Of a DNA stretch of 64,000 nt, positions 1-12,629 are shown piece after piece (the first letter of the stretch is position 1; the number at the start of each line of letters is the position of its first letter). Location of the stretch: contig NZ_CP060201.1 of NCBI RefSeq assembly GCF_013407925.2, positions 5,875,001 to 5,939,000 on the forward strand, written 5' to 3'. Source of the DNA: Pseudomonas protegens (GTDB lineage Bacteria; Pseudomonadota; Gammaproteobacteria; Pseudomonadales; Pseudomonadaceae). The notes below the pieces were generated by a model. The model was not told the DNA's origin. It ran no database searches and was given only the letters and a program-made list of their open reading frames with translations. The position numbers were made by a program, and so were the translations under genes.

Positions 1-48
1 GTGCTGCTGACCTGGTGGAGCCGCCTGACCCAACAGCGCTTCTGGTAA
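1..48 (+). CDS. C-terminal end of an unidentified protein (partial)
   Basis: The first 48 bases read as an open frame without stops (GTG CTG CTG ACC TGG ... TTC TGG TAA), ending in a TAA stop that is followed by a REP element and a strong terminator. Only 15 residues are visible (VLLTWWSRLTQQRFW), too few to assign a family. The two Trp residues followed by a basic tail would suit the end of a membrane protein, but that is a guess. Confidence 0.45.
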   Translation: MLLTWWSRLTQQRFW

Positions 49-72
49 CCCTCGAATTGAGGGCGCCGGCTC

Positions 73-157
73 TGTAGGAGCTGGCTTGCCAGCGAAGGCG
101 GCCGCAAGGTTTGTACAAGGCTCAAGGGCCCCTTCGCCGGCAAGCCGGCTCCTACAG
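73..157. repeat. Paired Pseudomonas REP element
   Basis: Two inverted copies of the GTAGGAGCYGGCTTGCCRGCGAA type repeat face each other: TGTAGGAGCTGGCTTGCCAG at the left and CCGGCAAGCCGGCTCCTACA at the right, about 45 bases apart. The same unit recurs near 4.25, 11.3 and 27.3 kb. It lies between convergent genes, as expected for REP elements. Confidence 0.85.
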
Positions 158-178
158 TGGTTGGCAGAGCCGATACAA

Positions 179-216
179 AAAAAGCCCTGAACCGGGAAAC
201 CGGTTCAGGGCTTTTT
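179..216. terminator. Bidirectional intrinsic terminator
   Basis: A perfect 17-bp stem (AAAAAGCCCTGAACCGG against CCGGTTCAGGGCTTTTT) closes a GAAA tetraloop, with A and T tracts on the two sides. It begins 14 bases past the stop of the leftward DUF934 gene and also follows the rightward gene that enters the window. Confidence 0.9.
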
Positions 217-230
217 GTTGGCGCCAGGCT

Positions 231-725
231 TTAGCGGCGACGGAACAGCGGCAGCGGTTCGTCGGTGGCGGCCTGGTAGGTCACCGAGAAGTCCTTGAGG
301 CTTTCCAGGGCTTCGTAGGGGTCCTTGTCGGCCCGCAGGGCATAGGCGTCGAAGCCGCAGCGGTGCAGGTAGAACAGCTGGTCGCGCAACACGTCGCCAA
401 TCGCTCGCAGTTCGCCTTTGTAGCCATAACGGTCACGCAGCAGGCGGGCGTTGGAGTAGTTGCGGCCATCGGTGAAGGCCGGGAAGTTCAGGGCAATCAC
501 CTGGAAATGCTCGACGTCGTCACCGATTTCCTCGGCTTCTTCGTCCGCATCCAGCCATACACCCAGACCGCCGTCGCGGGCCTTGAGGGCGTGAGCATGA
601 TCGCGCCACAGGGCCAACGGCACGATCAGGTCGTCGCAGTTGGAGATGCCGTCGAGGGTCGCGTCCTTGGGCAGCAAGTGCCAGGTTTCGTCGATGACCT
701 CGTTGTTCTTAATGATTCGCTGCAT
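231..725 (-). CDS. DUF934 domain protein (sulfite-reduction accessory)
   Basis: A 164-residue protein of the DUF934 family, annotated in some genomes as an oxidoreductase or CysH-associated protein. It is regularly encoded directly after the siroheme sulfite reductase in pseudomonads. The start MQRIIKNNEV is chosen because its ATG at 725 overlaps the last 17 bases of cysI, which implies translational coupling; the longer open frame has no better start. The body carries the family's typical patches of polar and aromatic residues (WHLLPKD, DDLIVPLALW, FPAFTDGRNYSNARLLRDRYG). Its biochemical role is not established; from position it supports assimilatory sulfite reduction. Confidence 0.88.
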   Translation of the reverse strand: MQRIIKNNEVIDETWHLLPKDATLDGISNCDDLIVPLALWRDHAHALKARDGGLGVWLDADEEAEEIGDDVEHFQVIALNFPAFTDGRNYSNARLLRDRYGYKGELRAIGDVLRDQLFYLHRCGFDAYALRADKDPYEALESLKDFSVTYQAATDEPLPLFRRR

Positions 726-2367
726 AGACGCGCTCCTTGAAGAGGTCGATGCCAATACGTTGATAGGTGTCGATGAAGCGTTCGTCTTCGGTACGTTGTT
801 CCACGTACACGTCGATCAGCTTCGAGATCACGTCGGGCATGTCGTCCTGGGCGAAGGACGGGCCGAGGATCTTGCCCAGGCTGGCGTCGCGGCTGGCGCT
901 GCCACCCAGGGACACCTGGTAGAACTCCTCGCCTTTCTTGTCCACCCCGAGGATGCCGATGTGGCCGACGTGGTGGTGACCGCAGGCGTTCATGCAGCCG
1001 GAGATGTTCAGGTCCAGCTCGCCGATGTCGAACAGGTAGTCCAGGTCGTCGAAACGGCGCTGGATCGATTCGGCGATCGGGATCGACTTGGCGTTGGCCA
1101 GGGAGCAGAAGTCGCCGCCCGGGCAGCAGATGATGTCGGTCAGCAGGCCAATGTTCGGTGTAGCAAAGCCGTTTTCACGCAGCTCGCCCCACAGGGTGAA
1201 CAGTTGGCTTTGCTCGACGTCCGCGAGAATCACGTTTTGTTCATGGGAGGTGCGCAACTGGCCGAAGCTGTAGCGGTCGGCCAGGTCGGCGATGGCATCG
1301 AACTGCTTGTCGGTGACATCCCCCGGCGCCACGCCGGTAGGTTTGAGCGACAGGGTCACGGCCACGTAGCCCGGCTTCTTGTGGGCCAGGGTATTGCGCG
1401 CGCGCCAGCGGGCGAAGCCCGGGTGCTGTTTGTCCAGGGCCGCCAGTTCGGCGTCCTGGTTGCTCAGGGCTTTGTAGTCGGGGTCGACGAAGTGCTTGGC
1501 CACGCGATGCACTTCGGCTTCGGTGAGGGTGGTCTGGCCGCCGCGCAGGTGGACCATTTCCGCCTCGACCTTCTCGGCGAACACTTCAGGGGTCAGGGCC
1601 TTGACCAGGATCTTGATCCGCGCCTTGTACTTGTTGTCACGGCGGCCATAGCGGTTGTAGACCCGCAGGATGGCGTCGAGGTAGCTCAGCAGGTCCTGCC
1701 ATGGCAGGAACTCGTTGATGAAGGCGCCGACCACCGGAGTGCGGCCCAGGCCACCGCCCACCAGGACCCGGAAGCCCAGCTCGCCGGCGGCGTTGTACAC
1801 CGGCTCCAGGCCGATGTCGTGGACTTCGATGGCTGCGCGGTCGGACGTCGAGCCATTGATGGCGATCTTGAACTTGCGCGGCAGGTAGGCGAATTCGGGG
1901 TGGAAGGTGGTCCACTGGCGGACGATCTCGCACCAGGGGCGCGGGTCGATCAGCTCGTCGGCCGCGACCCCGGCGAACTGGTCGGTGGTGACGTTGCGCA
2001 GGCAGTTGCCGCTGGTCTGGATCGCGTGCATCTGCACGGTGGCCAGCTCGGCGAGGATGTCCGGCACGTCTTCCAGGGCCGGCCAGTTGAACTGCACGTT
2101 CTGCCGGGTACTGATGTGCGCGTAGCCTTTGTCGTAGTCGCGGGCGATCTTGGCCATCATCCGCGCTTGGCGCGAGGTCAGTTGGCCGTAGGGCACGGCG
2201 ACCCGCAGCATCGGGGCAAAACGTTGGATATAGAGGCCATTCTGCAGACGCAGGGGGCGGAATTCTTCTTCGCTCAGCTCGCCTGCCAGATAGCGTCGGG
2301 TCTGATCACGGAACTGCTTGACGCGGTCCTCGATGATCCGCTGATCGTACTCGTCGTATACGTACAT
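709..2367 (-). CDS. cysI: Sulfite/nitrite reductase hemoprotein subunit CysI
   Basis: A 552-residue siroheme and [4Fe-4S] reductase that carries out the six-electron reduction of sulfite to sulfide for cysteine synthesis. The cluster and siroheme ligands are visible as C-X5-C (CPGGDFC, about C415 and C421) and C-X3-C (CMNAC, about C458 and C462). Two ferredoxin-like repeats precede the two halves of the siroheme site, with STRQNVQF near residue 90 and TSHEQNVILA further on. Length fits the family. It is the first gene of a two-gene operon with the overlapping DUF934 gene. The family also includes ferredoxin-nitrite reductases, but the DUF934 partner favours sulfite. Confidence 0.93.
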   Translation of the reverse strand: MYVYDEYDQRIIEDRVKQFRDQTRRYLAGELSEEEFRPLRLQNGLYIQRFAPMLRVAVPYGQLTSRQARMMAKIARDYDKGYAHISTRQNVQFNWPALEDVPDILAELATVQMHAIQTSGNCLRNVTTDQFAGVAADELIDPRPWCEIVRQWTTFHPEFAYLPRKFKIAINGSTSDRAAIEVHDIGLEPVYNAAGELGFRVLVGGGLGRTPVVGAFINEFLPWQDLLSYLDAILRVYNRYGRRDNKYKARIKILVKALTPEVFAEKVEAEMVHLRGGQTTLTEAEVHRVAKHFVDPDYKALSNQDAELAALDKQHPGFARWRARNTLAHKKPGYVAVTLSLKPTGVAPGDVTDKQFDAIADLADRYSFGQLRTSHEQNVILADVEQSQLFTLWGELRENGFATPNIGLLTDIICCPGGDFCSLANAKSIPIAESIQRRFDDLDYLFDIGELDLNISGCMNACGHHHVGHIGILGVDKKGEEFYQVSLGGSASRDASLGKILGPSFAQDDMPDVISKLIDVYVEQRTEDERFIDTYQRIGIDLFKERVYAANH

Positions 2368-2646
2368 ATAGGTCCAGTTCTCAGGCTACAGGTGGCACAC
2401 CAGCGCACACGCTCAACGCCACCCATGTAAGCAAATCTGCGCGCACGGCCGCGCACTCCCTTCAGAGCCGGCGAACGATACCAGTTTGTGGTTATGCGCA
2501 AAAGTGATGTTTGAGTATATGAAAAGAACCAAAACGACTAACGGTAGGGGAGATCCAGTAACCCCATTTGTGGTAGGGGCAATCCTGAGCTTAACTGTGA
2601 TCGTGTCTTTGAGCCGTCACCAACAAAATCTACTAGAGGCGATGCT

Positions 2647-2760
2647 ATGAGCCATCCAACCAAAACAAGGAAAAGTGACAGTAGCGTTGATGCATGGGCC
2701 ATTCTCTTTCTGATCATTCTGGTCGTGGGGACGGCCGTGTTTTGGGTCAGTCACCAGTAG
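2647..2760 (+). CDS. Small single-pass membrane protein (37 aa)
   Basis: A short open frame encodes MSHPTKTRKSDSSVDAWAIL followed by a hydrophobic stretch (FLIILVVGTAVFW) and VSHQ. A purine-rich sequence (AGAGG) precedes the ATG. The layout is a basic, polar N-terminus of about 14 residues, one transmembrane helix and a very short tail, like many small inner-membrane peptides. The gene stands alone in the 500-base gap between cysI and the periplasmic binding protein. No function is assigned. The 279 bases to its left, back to cysI, contain no other open frame of note and must hold the cysI promoter. Confidence 0.6.
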   Translation: MSHPTKTRKSDSSVDAWAILFLIILVVGTAVFWVSHQ

Positions 2761-2783
2761 TCGAGTCCAATCCAAGAGCCCGA

Positions 2784-2796
2784 ATTGTCGGACAAT
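2784..2796. promoter_or_regulatory. Palindrome ATTGTC-G-GACAAT, candidate operator
   Basis: A perfect 6+1+6 palindrome, followed at once by a further GACAAT half-site. It lies 75 bases upstream of the periplasmic binding protein gene. The same 13-base palindrome occurs once more, at 30935-30947. Its shape matches operators of GntR-type (FadR-like) repressors, which is an inference; no such regulator gene is in the window. Confidence 0.4.
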
Positions 2797-2870
2797 CATG
2801 ACAATTTGCCGCCGTTGGCCAGTACGTTGCCAGTTATACTGCCTGGGATAATTCTGGGGCTCTTCTCGCA

Positions 2871-3956
2871 ATGTTCAAGGTTCTGTTCAAGTGCTTGCTG
2901 TTTCTGAGTCTGCCGTTCTGGGCAGTGGCTCAGGCGACATCCGTGGTGTTCCTCAATCCCGGCAATTCAACGGAAACCTTCTGGGTCAGCTATTCGCAAT
3001 TCATGCAGGCCGCCGCCCGGGATCTGGGCATGGATCTGCAGATTCTCTATGGCGAGCGCAATCCCCAGAACTCGCTCGATCAGGCCCGGGAGCTGTTTCA
3101 GCGGGCGCACAAGCCCGATTACCTGATGCTGGTCAACGAACAGTATGTTGCGCCACAGATCCTGCGCATGTCTCAGGGCACCGGGGTCAAGCTGTTCATT
3201 GTCAACAGTCCGCTGACCGAAGATCAGCGGGCCTTGATCAGCCAGAGCCGCAGCAGTTACTCCGACTGGATTGGCAGCATGATGGGCAACGACGAAGAGG
3301 CCGGCTATCGGATGCTCAACGAGCTGTTGCGCAAGCACGGCCCTTTGCCTGAAGGGCAGACCATCGACTTGCTGGCGTTCTCCGGGGTGAAAGTCACGCC
3401 GGCGGCGCAGTTGCGCGAGCAAGGGCTGCGTCGCGCCCTGGCGGAGCATCCTCAGGTGCGTCTGCGGCAGATGGTCTATGGCGAGTGGAACCGGCAGCGA
3501 GCCTACGAACAGGCGCATCAATTGCTGCAGCGCTATCCGCAGACGCAACTGGTCTGGTCGGCCAACGACGAAATGGCCCTGGGGGCCATGCGGGCTGCCC
3601 GGGAGCTGGGCCGCAAGCCGGGGGGCGACCTGCTGTTCAGCGGGCTCAACAGTTCGCCCGAGGCCTTGCGGGCCTTGATCGACGGGCAGTTATCAGTGCT
3701 GATGGCCGGGCATTTCACGATCGGTGGCTGGGCCCTGGTGGCCCTGCATGACGATGCGCTGGGGCTGGATCCCCGGCGCCTGGGCGGGCCCGACTGGCAA
3801 TTGTCGCTGTTCCAGTCATTGACCCGCGCTCAAGCCCAGCAGCTCTTGCGCTTTGGCGATCAGGTCGGGGACCGTGTCGACTTTCACGGGCTGTCCGCCC
3901 AGGGCAAGCCAGACAGCTATCGCTATCCCTTCGGTTTGCAGCTGTTGCTGCGCTGA
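2871..3956 (+). CDS. Periplasmic sugar-type ABC substrate-binding protein
   Basis: A 361-residue exported protein. The N-terminus is a signal peptide (basic MFK, hydrophobic core to FWAVA, cleavage near residue 20). The remainder resembles the type-I periplasmic binding / LacI-like fold: FLNPGNSTETFWVSYSQFM at the start of the first lobe, QLVWSANDEMALGAMRAARE typical of the hinge-side strand of the second lobe, and FSGLNSSPEALRALIDGQ near the C-terminus. No permease or ATPase gene lies beside it, so it may feed a distant ABC system or act as a ligand sensor for a membrane receptor. The ligand cannot be told from sequence. The ATG at 2871 is the first start ahead of the signal peptide. Confidence 0.8.
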   Translation: MFKVLFKCLLFLSLPFWAVAQATSVVFLNPGNSTETFWVSYSQFMQAAARDLGMDLQILYGERNPQNSLDQARELFQRAHKPDYLMLVNEQYVAPQILRMSQGTGVKLFIVNSPLTEDQRALISQSRSSYSDWIGSMMGNDEEAGYRMLNELLRKHGPLPEGQTIDLLAFSGVKVTPAAQLREQGLRRALAEHPQVRLRQMVYGEWNRQRAYEQAHQLLQRYPQTQLVWSANDEMALGAMRAARELGRKPGGDLLFSGLNSSPEALRALIDGQLSVLMAGHFTIGGWALVALHDDALGLDPRRLGGPDWQLSLFQSLTRAQAQQLLRFGDQVGDRVDFHGLSAQGKPDSYRYPFGLQLLLR

Positions 3957-3963
3957 CCCGGTT

Positions 3964-4185
3964 TCAGGCCCCTGCCAGGTGCATCGCCAGATTGGCGATG
4001 CCCAATAGCACCAGGACAAACAGGGCGGTGAAGACAATGCCCAGCACGATGAAGTGACTGGGCTTGCCGTGGCTGAAGTCCCGGGCGCGATTTTTTCCGC
4101 TTTGCACGCCAAAGGCCGCCGCCAGCACGCTTTGCAGCATCTGCAGGAAGGTGGGCGGTTGCTGGTCGTTGCTTGGATCGTCCAT
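3964..4185 (-). CDS. DUF2970 small membrane protein
   Basis: A 73-residue protein starting MDDPSNDQQPPTFLQMLQSV. It has an amphipathic segment (FLQMLQSVLAAAFGVQ), a basic linker (SGKNRARDF) and a C-terminal hydrophobic helix (FIVLGIVFTALFVLVLLGIA), the arrangement of DUF2970 proteins found in pseudomonads. The ATG at 4185 was preferred over the longer frame because the extension runs into REP-like DNA and looks non-coding. The gene converges on the binding-protein gene with only 7 bases between them. Function unknown. Confidence 0.78.
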   Translation of the reverse strand: MDDPSNDQQPPTFLQMLQSVLAAAFGVQSGKNRARDFSHGKPSHFIVLGIVFTALFVLVLLGIANLAMHLAGA

Positions 4186-4250
4186 AAATCCCTCGACACG
4201 GTGGGGTGTCAACAGAGCATAGACAATGCGGCCTGTGAGGGCGGACGGGT

Positions 4251-4314
4251 ATGGCAAGCGGCTTGCCAGCGAAGCAGCCCCGGGGGCCGCCTGCGCCAAC
4301 AAGCCGGCTTCTAG
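4251..4314. repeat. Degenerate REP pair
   Basis: GCAAGCGGCTTGCCAGCGAAG and CAAGCCGGCTTCTAG are diverged inverted copies of the REP unit seen at 73-157. They lie just downstream of metH, which is transcribed toward them. Confidence 0.6.
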
Positions 4315-4324
4315 CGCCTCTGGA

Positions 4325-8035
<3,711 letters not shown>

Positions 8036-8190
8036 GAGAACTACCTGGTAGGGCCATTACGAAGGGCGTGGATCATAGCAAACCTGCATGGTTTTGCGGC
8101 ATGTGCGGGTTTTGCATGAATATCGCTCATGTTGGTGGCCGGGCGACATCGGTAGAATCGCGGCGTTTTTTTACTTTCGGGACCAGGGAC

Positions 8191-10482
8191 ATGCCGTACC
8201 GTTTTGTCGTTGCCAGCGCTTTGCTGCTGCTCAGTTCATGGTGCATGGCCCAAGGTCCGGCACCGGCCATTTCCTACACCCGCGACATCCAGCCGATCTT
8301 TACCGAGAAGTGCGTGGCCTGCCATGCCTGCTACGACTCTGCCTGTCAGCTCAACCTGGGCAGCGGCGAGGGGGCCGGGCGCGGCGCGTCGAAGATTCCG
8401 GTGTACGACGGCGAGCGCAGTCAGGCGCAGGCACCAACCCGGCTGTTCTATGACGCCAGCGGCAAGGCGGCCTGGCAGCGCCAGGGCTTTTATTCGGTGC
8501 TCGACGCCCAGGGCAGCCAGGCGGCGCTGATGGCGCGGATGCTCGAACTCGGTCATCGCACCCCGCTGCAACCCAACGCCAAGCTACCCAGTGACATCGC
8601 CCTGGGCCTGAGCCGGGAAAACATGTGTCCGCAGCCGGCGGAGTTCGACGCCTATGCCGGCGCCCACCCGAAAGAGGGCATGCCGCTGGCGGTCACCGGC
8701 CTCACCGACCAGCAATACCAGACCCTGCAGCGCTGGCTGGCTTCCGGCGCGCCGATCGACGAACAGGGCCTGGCCCCCAGTGCCCGGGAAAGCCTGCAAG
8801 TGGCGCAGTGGGAGAACCTGCTCAACGCCCCCGGCGCCCGGGAAAGCCTGGTGGCGCGCTGGCTCTACGAGCACTGGTTCCTCGCCCATATCTATTTTGA
8901 AGGCGGCGAGCCGGGGCACTTCTTCCAGTGGGTGCGCTCGCGTACCCCCAGCGGCCAGCCGATCGACCTGATCAACACCCGCCGCCCCAACGACGACCCG
9001 GGCACCCAGGTGTATTACCGCCTGTGGCCGGTGCAAGGGGTGATCGTGCACAAGACCCACATCACCTACCCGTTGAGCGCGGCGAAGATGGCCCGGGTCA
9101 AGACCCTGTTCTACAGCGGCGACTGGCAGGTCACCGCCTTGCCGGGCTACGGGCCGGCGCGCCGGGCCAACCCGTTCGAAACCTTCGAAGCGATTCCGGC
9201 CAAGGCCCGCTACCAGTTCATGCTGGATAACGCCGAGTACTTCGTGCGCACCTTTATTCGTGGCCCGGTGTGTCGCGGGCAGATCGCCACCGATGTGATT
9301 CGCGATAATTTCTGGGCGCTGTTCCAGGCCCCGGAACACGACCTGTACATCACCGATCCGGCCTATCGCGGCCAGGCCACGCCACTGCTGGCCATGCCCG
9401 GGCAGAACGACGACGTCGGCAGCGTGCTCAGCCTGTGGCTGGCCTACCGCGACAAGCGCAACGAATACGAGGCCCTGCGCCGCGACTTTTATGCCCATGC
9501 CCCGGCACCGAGCTGGTCGAGCCTGTGGGCCGGCAACGACAACGCGTTGCTGAGCATCTTCCGCCACTTCGACAGTGCCTCGGTGACCAAGGGCCTGATC
9601 GGCGAGGTGCCGCAAACGATGTGGCTGTTCGACTACCCGCTGCTGGAGCGCACCTACTATCAGCTGGCGGTGAATTTCGACGTGTTCGGCAACGTCTCCC
9701 ACCAGGCCCAGACCCGGTTGTACTTCGACCTGATCCGCAACGGCGCCGAGCAGAACTTCCTGCGCCTGATGCCTGCCGGCACCCGCGAGGACTTCCTCGA
9801 CGATTGGTACCAGAACAGCGGCAAGTTCAAGATGTGGCTGGATTACGAGTCCATCGACGACGGCAAGCGCAGCGCGCTGAAGCTCGACCCCAAGGACCCG
9901 AAAAAGGACTTCGCCAAGCAGTTGCTGGCCCGCTACGGCGAGCTCAACGCCAAGCCGGACCCGATCAACCGCTGTGACGGCGCCTACTGTTCGCGCCCGA
10001 ACATCGACCCGGCGCTGCAGGATGCCGAACAGGCCCTGAGCCGCCTGGCGTCGCGTCCGGCGGCGGGGCTCAAGGTCATCGAGCAGTTGCCGGAGGCGAC
10101 CCTGCTGCGGGTCCAGGCCCCGAGCGGCAAGCGCGAGTTCTACAGCATGCTGCGCAACCGCGCCCACAGTAACGTGGCCTTCATGCTCGGCGAGTCGCTG
10201 CGTTACCAGCCGGGCCTGGACACCCTGACGATTTTCCCGGGGATTCTCAGCAGTTACCCGAACTTCATGTTCAACGTTCCGGCCGAGCAGGTGCCGGCCT
10301 TTGTCGATGCGCTGCAGGCGGTGAGCGATGGCGCAAGTTTCGAGAAGGTCGTCGAGCGCTGGGGCATCCGCCGCAGCCATCCGCAGTTCTGGCAGTACTT
10401 TCACGATCAGACCCGCTACCTGCAGGAAGTCGATCCGCTGGAAGCCGGGGTCATGGACATGAACCGTTACGAAAACCTCTGA
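8191..10482 (+). CDS. cti: Fatty acid cis/trans isomerase (periplasmic, cytochrome-c type)
   Basis: Cti converts cis-unsaturated membrane fatty acids to trans without cofactor input, stiffening the membrane under solvent or heat stress. The chosen ATG at 8191 (MPYRFVVASALLLLSSWCMA) gives a clean signal peptide cleaved near residue 20, for a total of 763 residues; earlier in-frame ATGs add a Cys-rich, unlikely leader. The cytochrome-c-type heme motif CVACH is at 41-45, right after the signal, as in known Cti. Divergence from metH matches the known cti-metH arrangement in Pseudomonas. No membrane segment beyond the signal is evident, fitting a periplasmic enzyme. Confidence 0.94.
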   Translation: MPYRFVVASALLLLSSWCMAQGPAPAISYTRDIQPIFTEKCVACHACYDSACQLNLGSGEGAGRGASKIPVYDGERSQAQAPTRLFYDASGKAAWQRQGFYSVLDAQGSQAALMARMLELGHRTPLQPNAKLPSDIALGLSRENMCPQPAEFDAYAGAHPKEGMPLAVTGLTDQQYQTLQRWLASGAPIDEQGLAPSARESLQVAQWENLLNAPGARESLVARWLYEHWFLAHIYFEGGEPGHFFQWVRSRTPSGQPIDLINTRRPNDDPGTQVYYRLWPVQGVIVHKTHITYPLSAAKMARVKTLFYSGDWQVTALPGYGPARRANPFETFEAIPAKARYQFMLDNAEYFVRTFIRGPVCRGQIATDVIRDNFWALFQAPEHDLYITDPAYRGQATPLLAMPGQNDDVGSVLSLWLAYRDKRNEYEALRRDFYAHAPAPSWSSLWAGNDNALLSIFRHFDSASVTKGLIGEVPQTMWLFDYPLLERTYYQLAVNFDVFGNVSHQAQTRLYFDLIRNGAEQNFLRLMPAGTREDFLDDWYQNSGKFKMWLDYESIDDGKRSALKLDPKDPKKDFAKQLLARYGELNAKPDPINRCDGAYCSRPNIDPALQDAEQALSRLASRPAAGLKVIEQLPEATLLRVQAPSGKREFYSMLRNRAHSNVAFMLGESLRYQPGLDTLTIFPGILSSYPNFMFNVPAEQVPAFVDALQAVSDGASFEKVVERWGIRRSHPQFWQYFHDQTRYLQEVDPLEAGVMDMNRYENL

Positions 10483-10568
10483 GATAGAGCCGTCATCGGT
10501 CCTCGGGACGCCCGCTGGCGGGCCCCCGGGGCGCCCTATACCAAGGTCTATCCCGACAAAAATACTAG

Positions 10569-11210
<642 letters not shown>

Positions 11211-11226
11211 GGCGTTCGCTGCCAAC

Positions 11227-11260
11227 AAAAAAACGGCGCCCCGTGAGCGCCGTTTTTTTA
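11227..11260 (+). terminator. Intrinsic terminator after nfuA
   Basis: AAAAAAACGGCGC, a CCCGTGA loop, then GCGCCGTTTTTTT: a GC stem with A and T tracts on both sides, starting 17 bases after the nfuA stop. Confidence 0.92.
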
Positions 11261-11290
11261 TGCCCGCAGCCCGCACCCCGAATAAGCCTC

Positions 11291-11374
11291 CGTAGGAGCC
11301 GGCTTGCCGGCGAAAGGGCCCTCAAGCCTTGCACGATGCCAAGATCGCTTTCGCTGGCAAGCCAGCTCCTACGC
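11291..11374. repeat. Paired REP element
   Basis: CGTAGGAGCCGGCTTGCCGG and CTGGCAAGCCAGCTCCTACG form an inverted pair about 45 bases apart, in the convergent gap between nfuA and cobM. Confidence 0.85.
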
Positions 11375-11384
11375 AGGATGTGTG

Positions 11385-12131
11385 TCAGGGGCGGTAGAGG
11401 TGTGCGTGCCCGGCGCGGTACAGCGATGACTCGCTGAAAACATCCGTGGCCAGCACCCGGCCTACCAGGATCAGCGCCGTGCGCCGGAAGCCCTTGGCCG
11501 CGACTTTGTCGGCAATGTCCGCCAGGGTGCCCAGGGCCCAGTCCTGGTCCGGCCAGGTAGCCCGGTGCACCACGGCAATCGGGCAGTCGGCGCCGTAATG
11601 GGGCAGCAGTTCGGCGACGATCTTCTCCAGGTGGTTGACCCCCAGGTGAATCGCCATGGTGGCGCCGTGGGCCGCGAGGCTGGCGAATTCTTCACCGGCC
11701 GGCATGGCGGTCTTGTCCGCATAGCGGGTCAGGATCACGCTCTGGGACACATCCGGCAGGGTCAGTTCGGCCCCCAGCAATGCGGCGCAGGCGGCGGTGG
11801 CGGTGACGCCAGGGATGATCTCGAAGGGAATGCCCAGCTCCCGCAGGCAGCGAATCTGTTCGCCAATGGCGCCGTACAGGCTCGGGTCGCCGGAATGCAC
11901 CCGGGCCACATCCTGGCCCTGGTCGTGGGCGTGCCTGATCGCCTCGATGATCTGTTCCAGGTGCAGCTCGGCGCTGTTGATCACTCGTATCGCGCTGTGA
12001 CCTTCGAGGACGGCCTCGGGCACCAGCGAGCCGGCATAGATGATCACCGGGCAGCGATGGATCAGGCGCTGGCCCTTGACGGTGATCAGCTCCGGGTCGC
12101 CGGGGCCGGCACCGATGAAATAGACAGTCAT
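11385..12131 (-). CDS. cobM: Precorrin-4 C11-methyltransferase
   Basis: A 248-residue SAM-dependent corrinoid methylase that methylates C-11 of precorrin-4 in aerobic cobalamin synthesis. The class-III methyltransferase loop is at the N-terminus (MTVYFIGAGPGDPELITVKG), followed by YAGSLVPEAVL, the VARVHSGDPSLYGAIGEQ substrate loop and IPGVTATAA. The ATG at 12131 begins directly at the fold; the longer frame is excluded. It is the last gene of the leftward cbtB-cbtA-cobE-cobM operon behind a cobalamin riboswitch, 84 bases after cobE. Confidence 0.95.
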   Translation of the reverse strand: MTVYFIGAGPGDPELITVKGQRLIHRCPVIIYAGSLVPEAVLEGHSAIRVINSAELHLEQIIEAIRHAHDQGQDVARVHSGDPSLYGAIGEQIRCLRELGIPFEIIPGVTATAACAALLGAELTLPDVSQSVILTRYADKTAMPAGEEFASLAAHGATMAIHLGVNHLEKIVAELLPHYGADCPIAVVHRATWPDQDWALGTLADIADKVAAKGFRRTALILVGRVLATDVFSESSLYRAGHAHLYRP

Positions 12132-12215
12132 GGCTGTGTCCTGTGCAAAAAAAAGGCGGGAGCAGAGCGGCAGATGAACAACGCTCATGTTCGAAGAAGG
12201 GAATTGTCGGCGATT

Positions 12216-12629
12216 CTACCGGGCAGTGGCCAATGCCAGGGTGGCCTGGGCGCATTTTTGCCTGGGAACCAGCAGTTCGGCCGGGCCAGCGGACAGCAGT
12301 TCAGCCAGTGCCAGGGCGGCGCTTTCAGCGACGCCATAGCAGCCACTGTGCTCGAAGGCGATGGGCGAACGATGGCTCAGGCGCGGGGCATAAGGCGCCA
12401 GTTGACTGCTGCTGAAGCACGTCAGCGGCAGGGCCAGCTGTTCTGCCAGTTGTAGCAGTCCGGGTTCGTTGCGCTTGAGGTCGATACTGGCCAGGGCCAG
12501 CAATTGCCCGCTCTCCAGGCCGTGGGCTTGCAGCACCTGCTCAAGCAGGGCGCGCAGCGTGGTCACCGAGCAGCCTTTCTGGCAGCCCAGGCCGACCACC
12601 AGGGTCGGCGCTGCGCGCCTTTCGATCAT
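12216..12629 (-). CDS. cobE: Cobalamin biosynthesis protein CobE (CbiG C-terminal type)
   Basis: A 137-residue protein of the CobE/CbiG C-terminal family, starting MIERRAAPTLVVGLGCQKGC. The motifs VVGLGCQKGCS, LASIDLKRNEPGL and the closing VAESAALALA are characteristic. The ATG at 12629 overlaps the cbtA stop (ATGA), so the two are coupled. CobE is needed for aerobic cobalamin synthesis, but its exact step is uncertain; the anaerobic relative CbiG opens the delta-lactone of the corrin precursor. Confidence 0.9.
   Translation of the reverse strand: MIERRAAPTLVVGLGCQKGCSVTTLRALLEQVLQAHGLESGQLLALASIDLKRNEPGLLQLAEQLALPLTCFSSSQLAPYAPRLSHRSPIAFEHSGCYGVAESAALALAELLSAGPAELLVPRQKCAQATLALATAR

Noticed and set aside
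640..2430. Plus-strand open frame of about 600 codons opposite cysI
   Set aside because: Antisense to a protein with intact siroheme and Fe-S motifs; no ribosome site or family features.
8036..8190. Possible cobalamin riboswitch before metH
   Set aside because: The 155-base gap is too short and contains none of the conserved aptamer segments seen at 13.6-14.1 kb.
8584..10404. Minus-strand open frame of about 600 codons opposite cti
   Set aside because: Cti is complete on the other strand with signal peptide and heme motif; this frame is a shadow.
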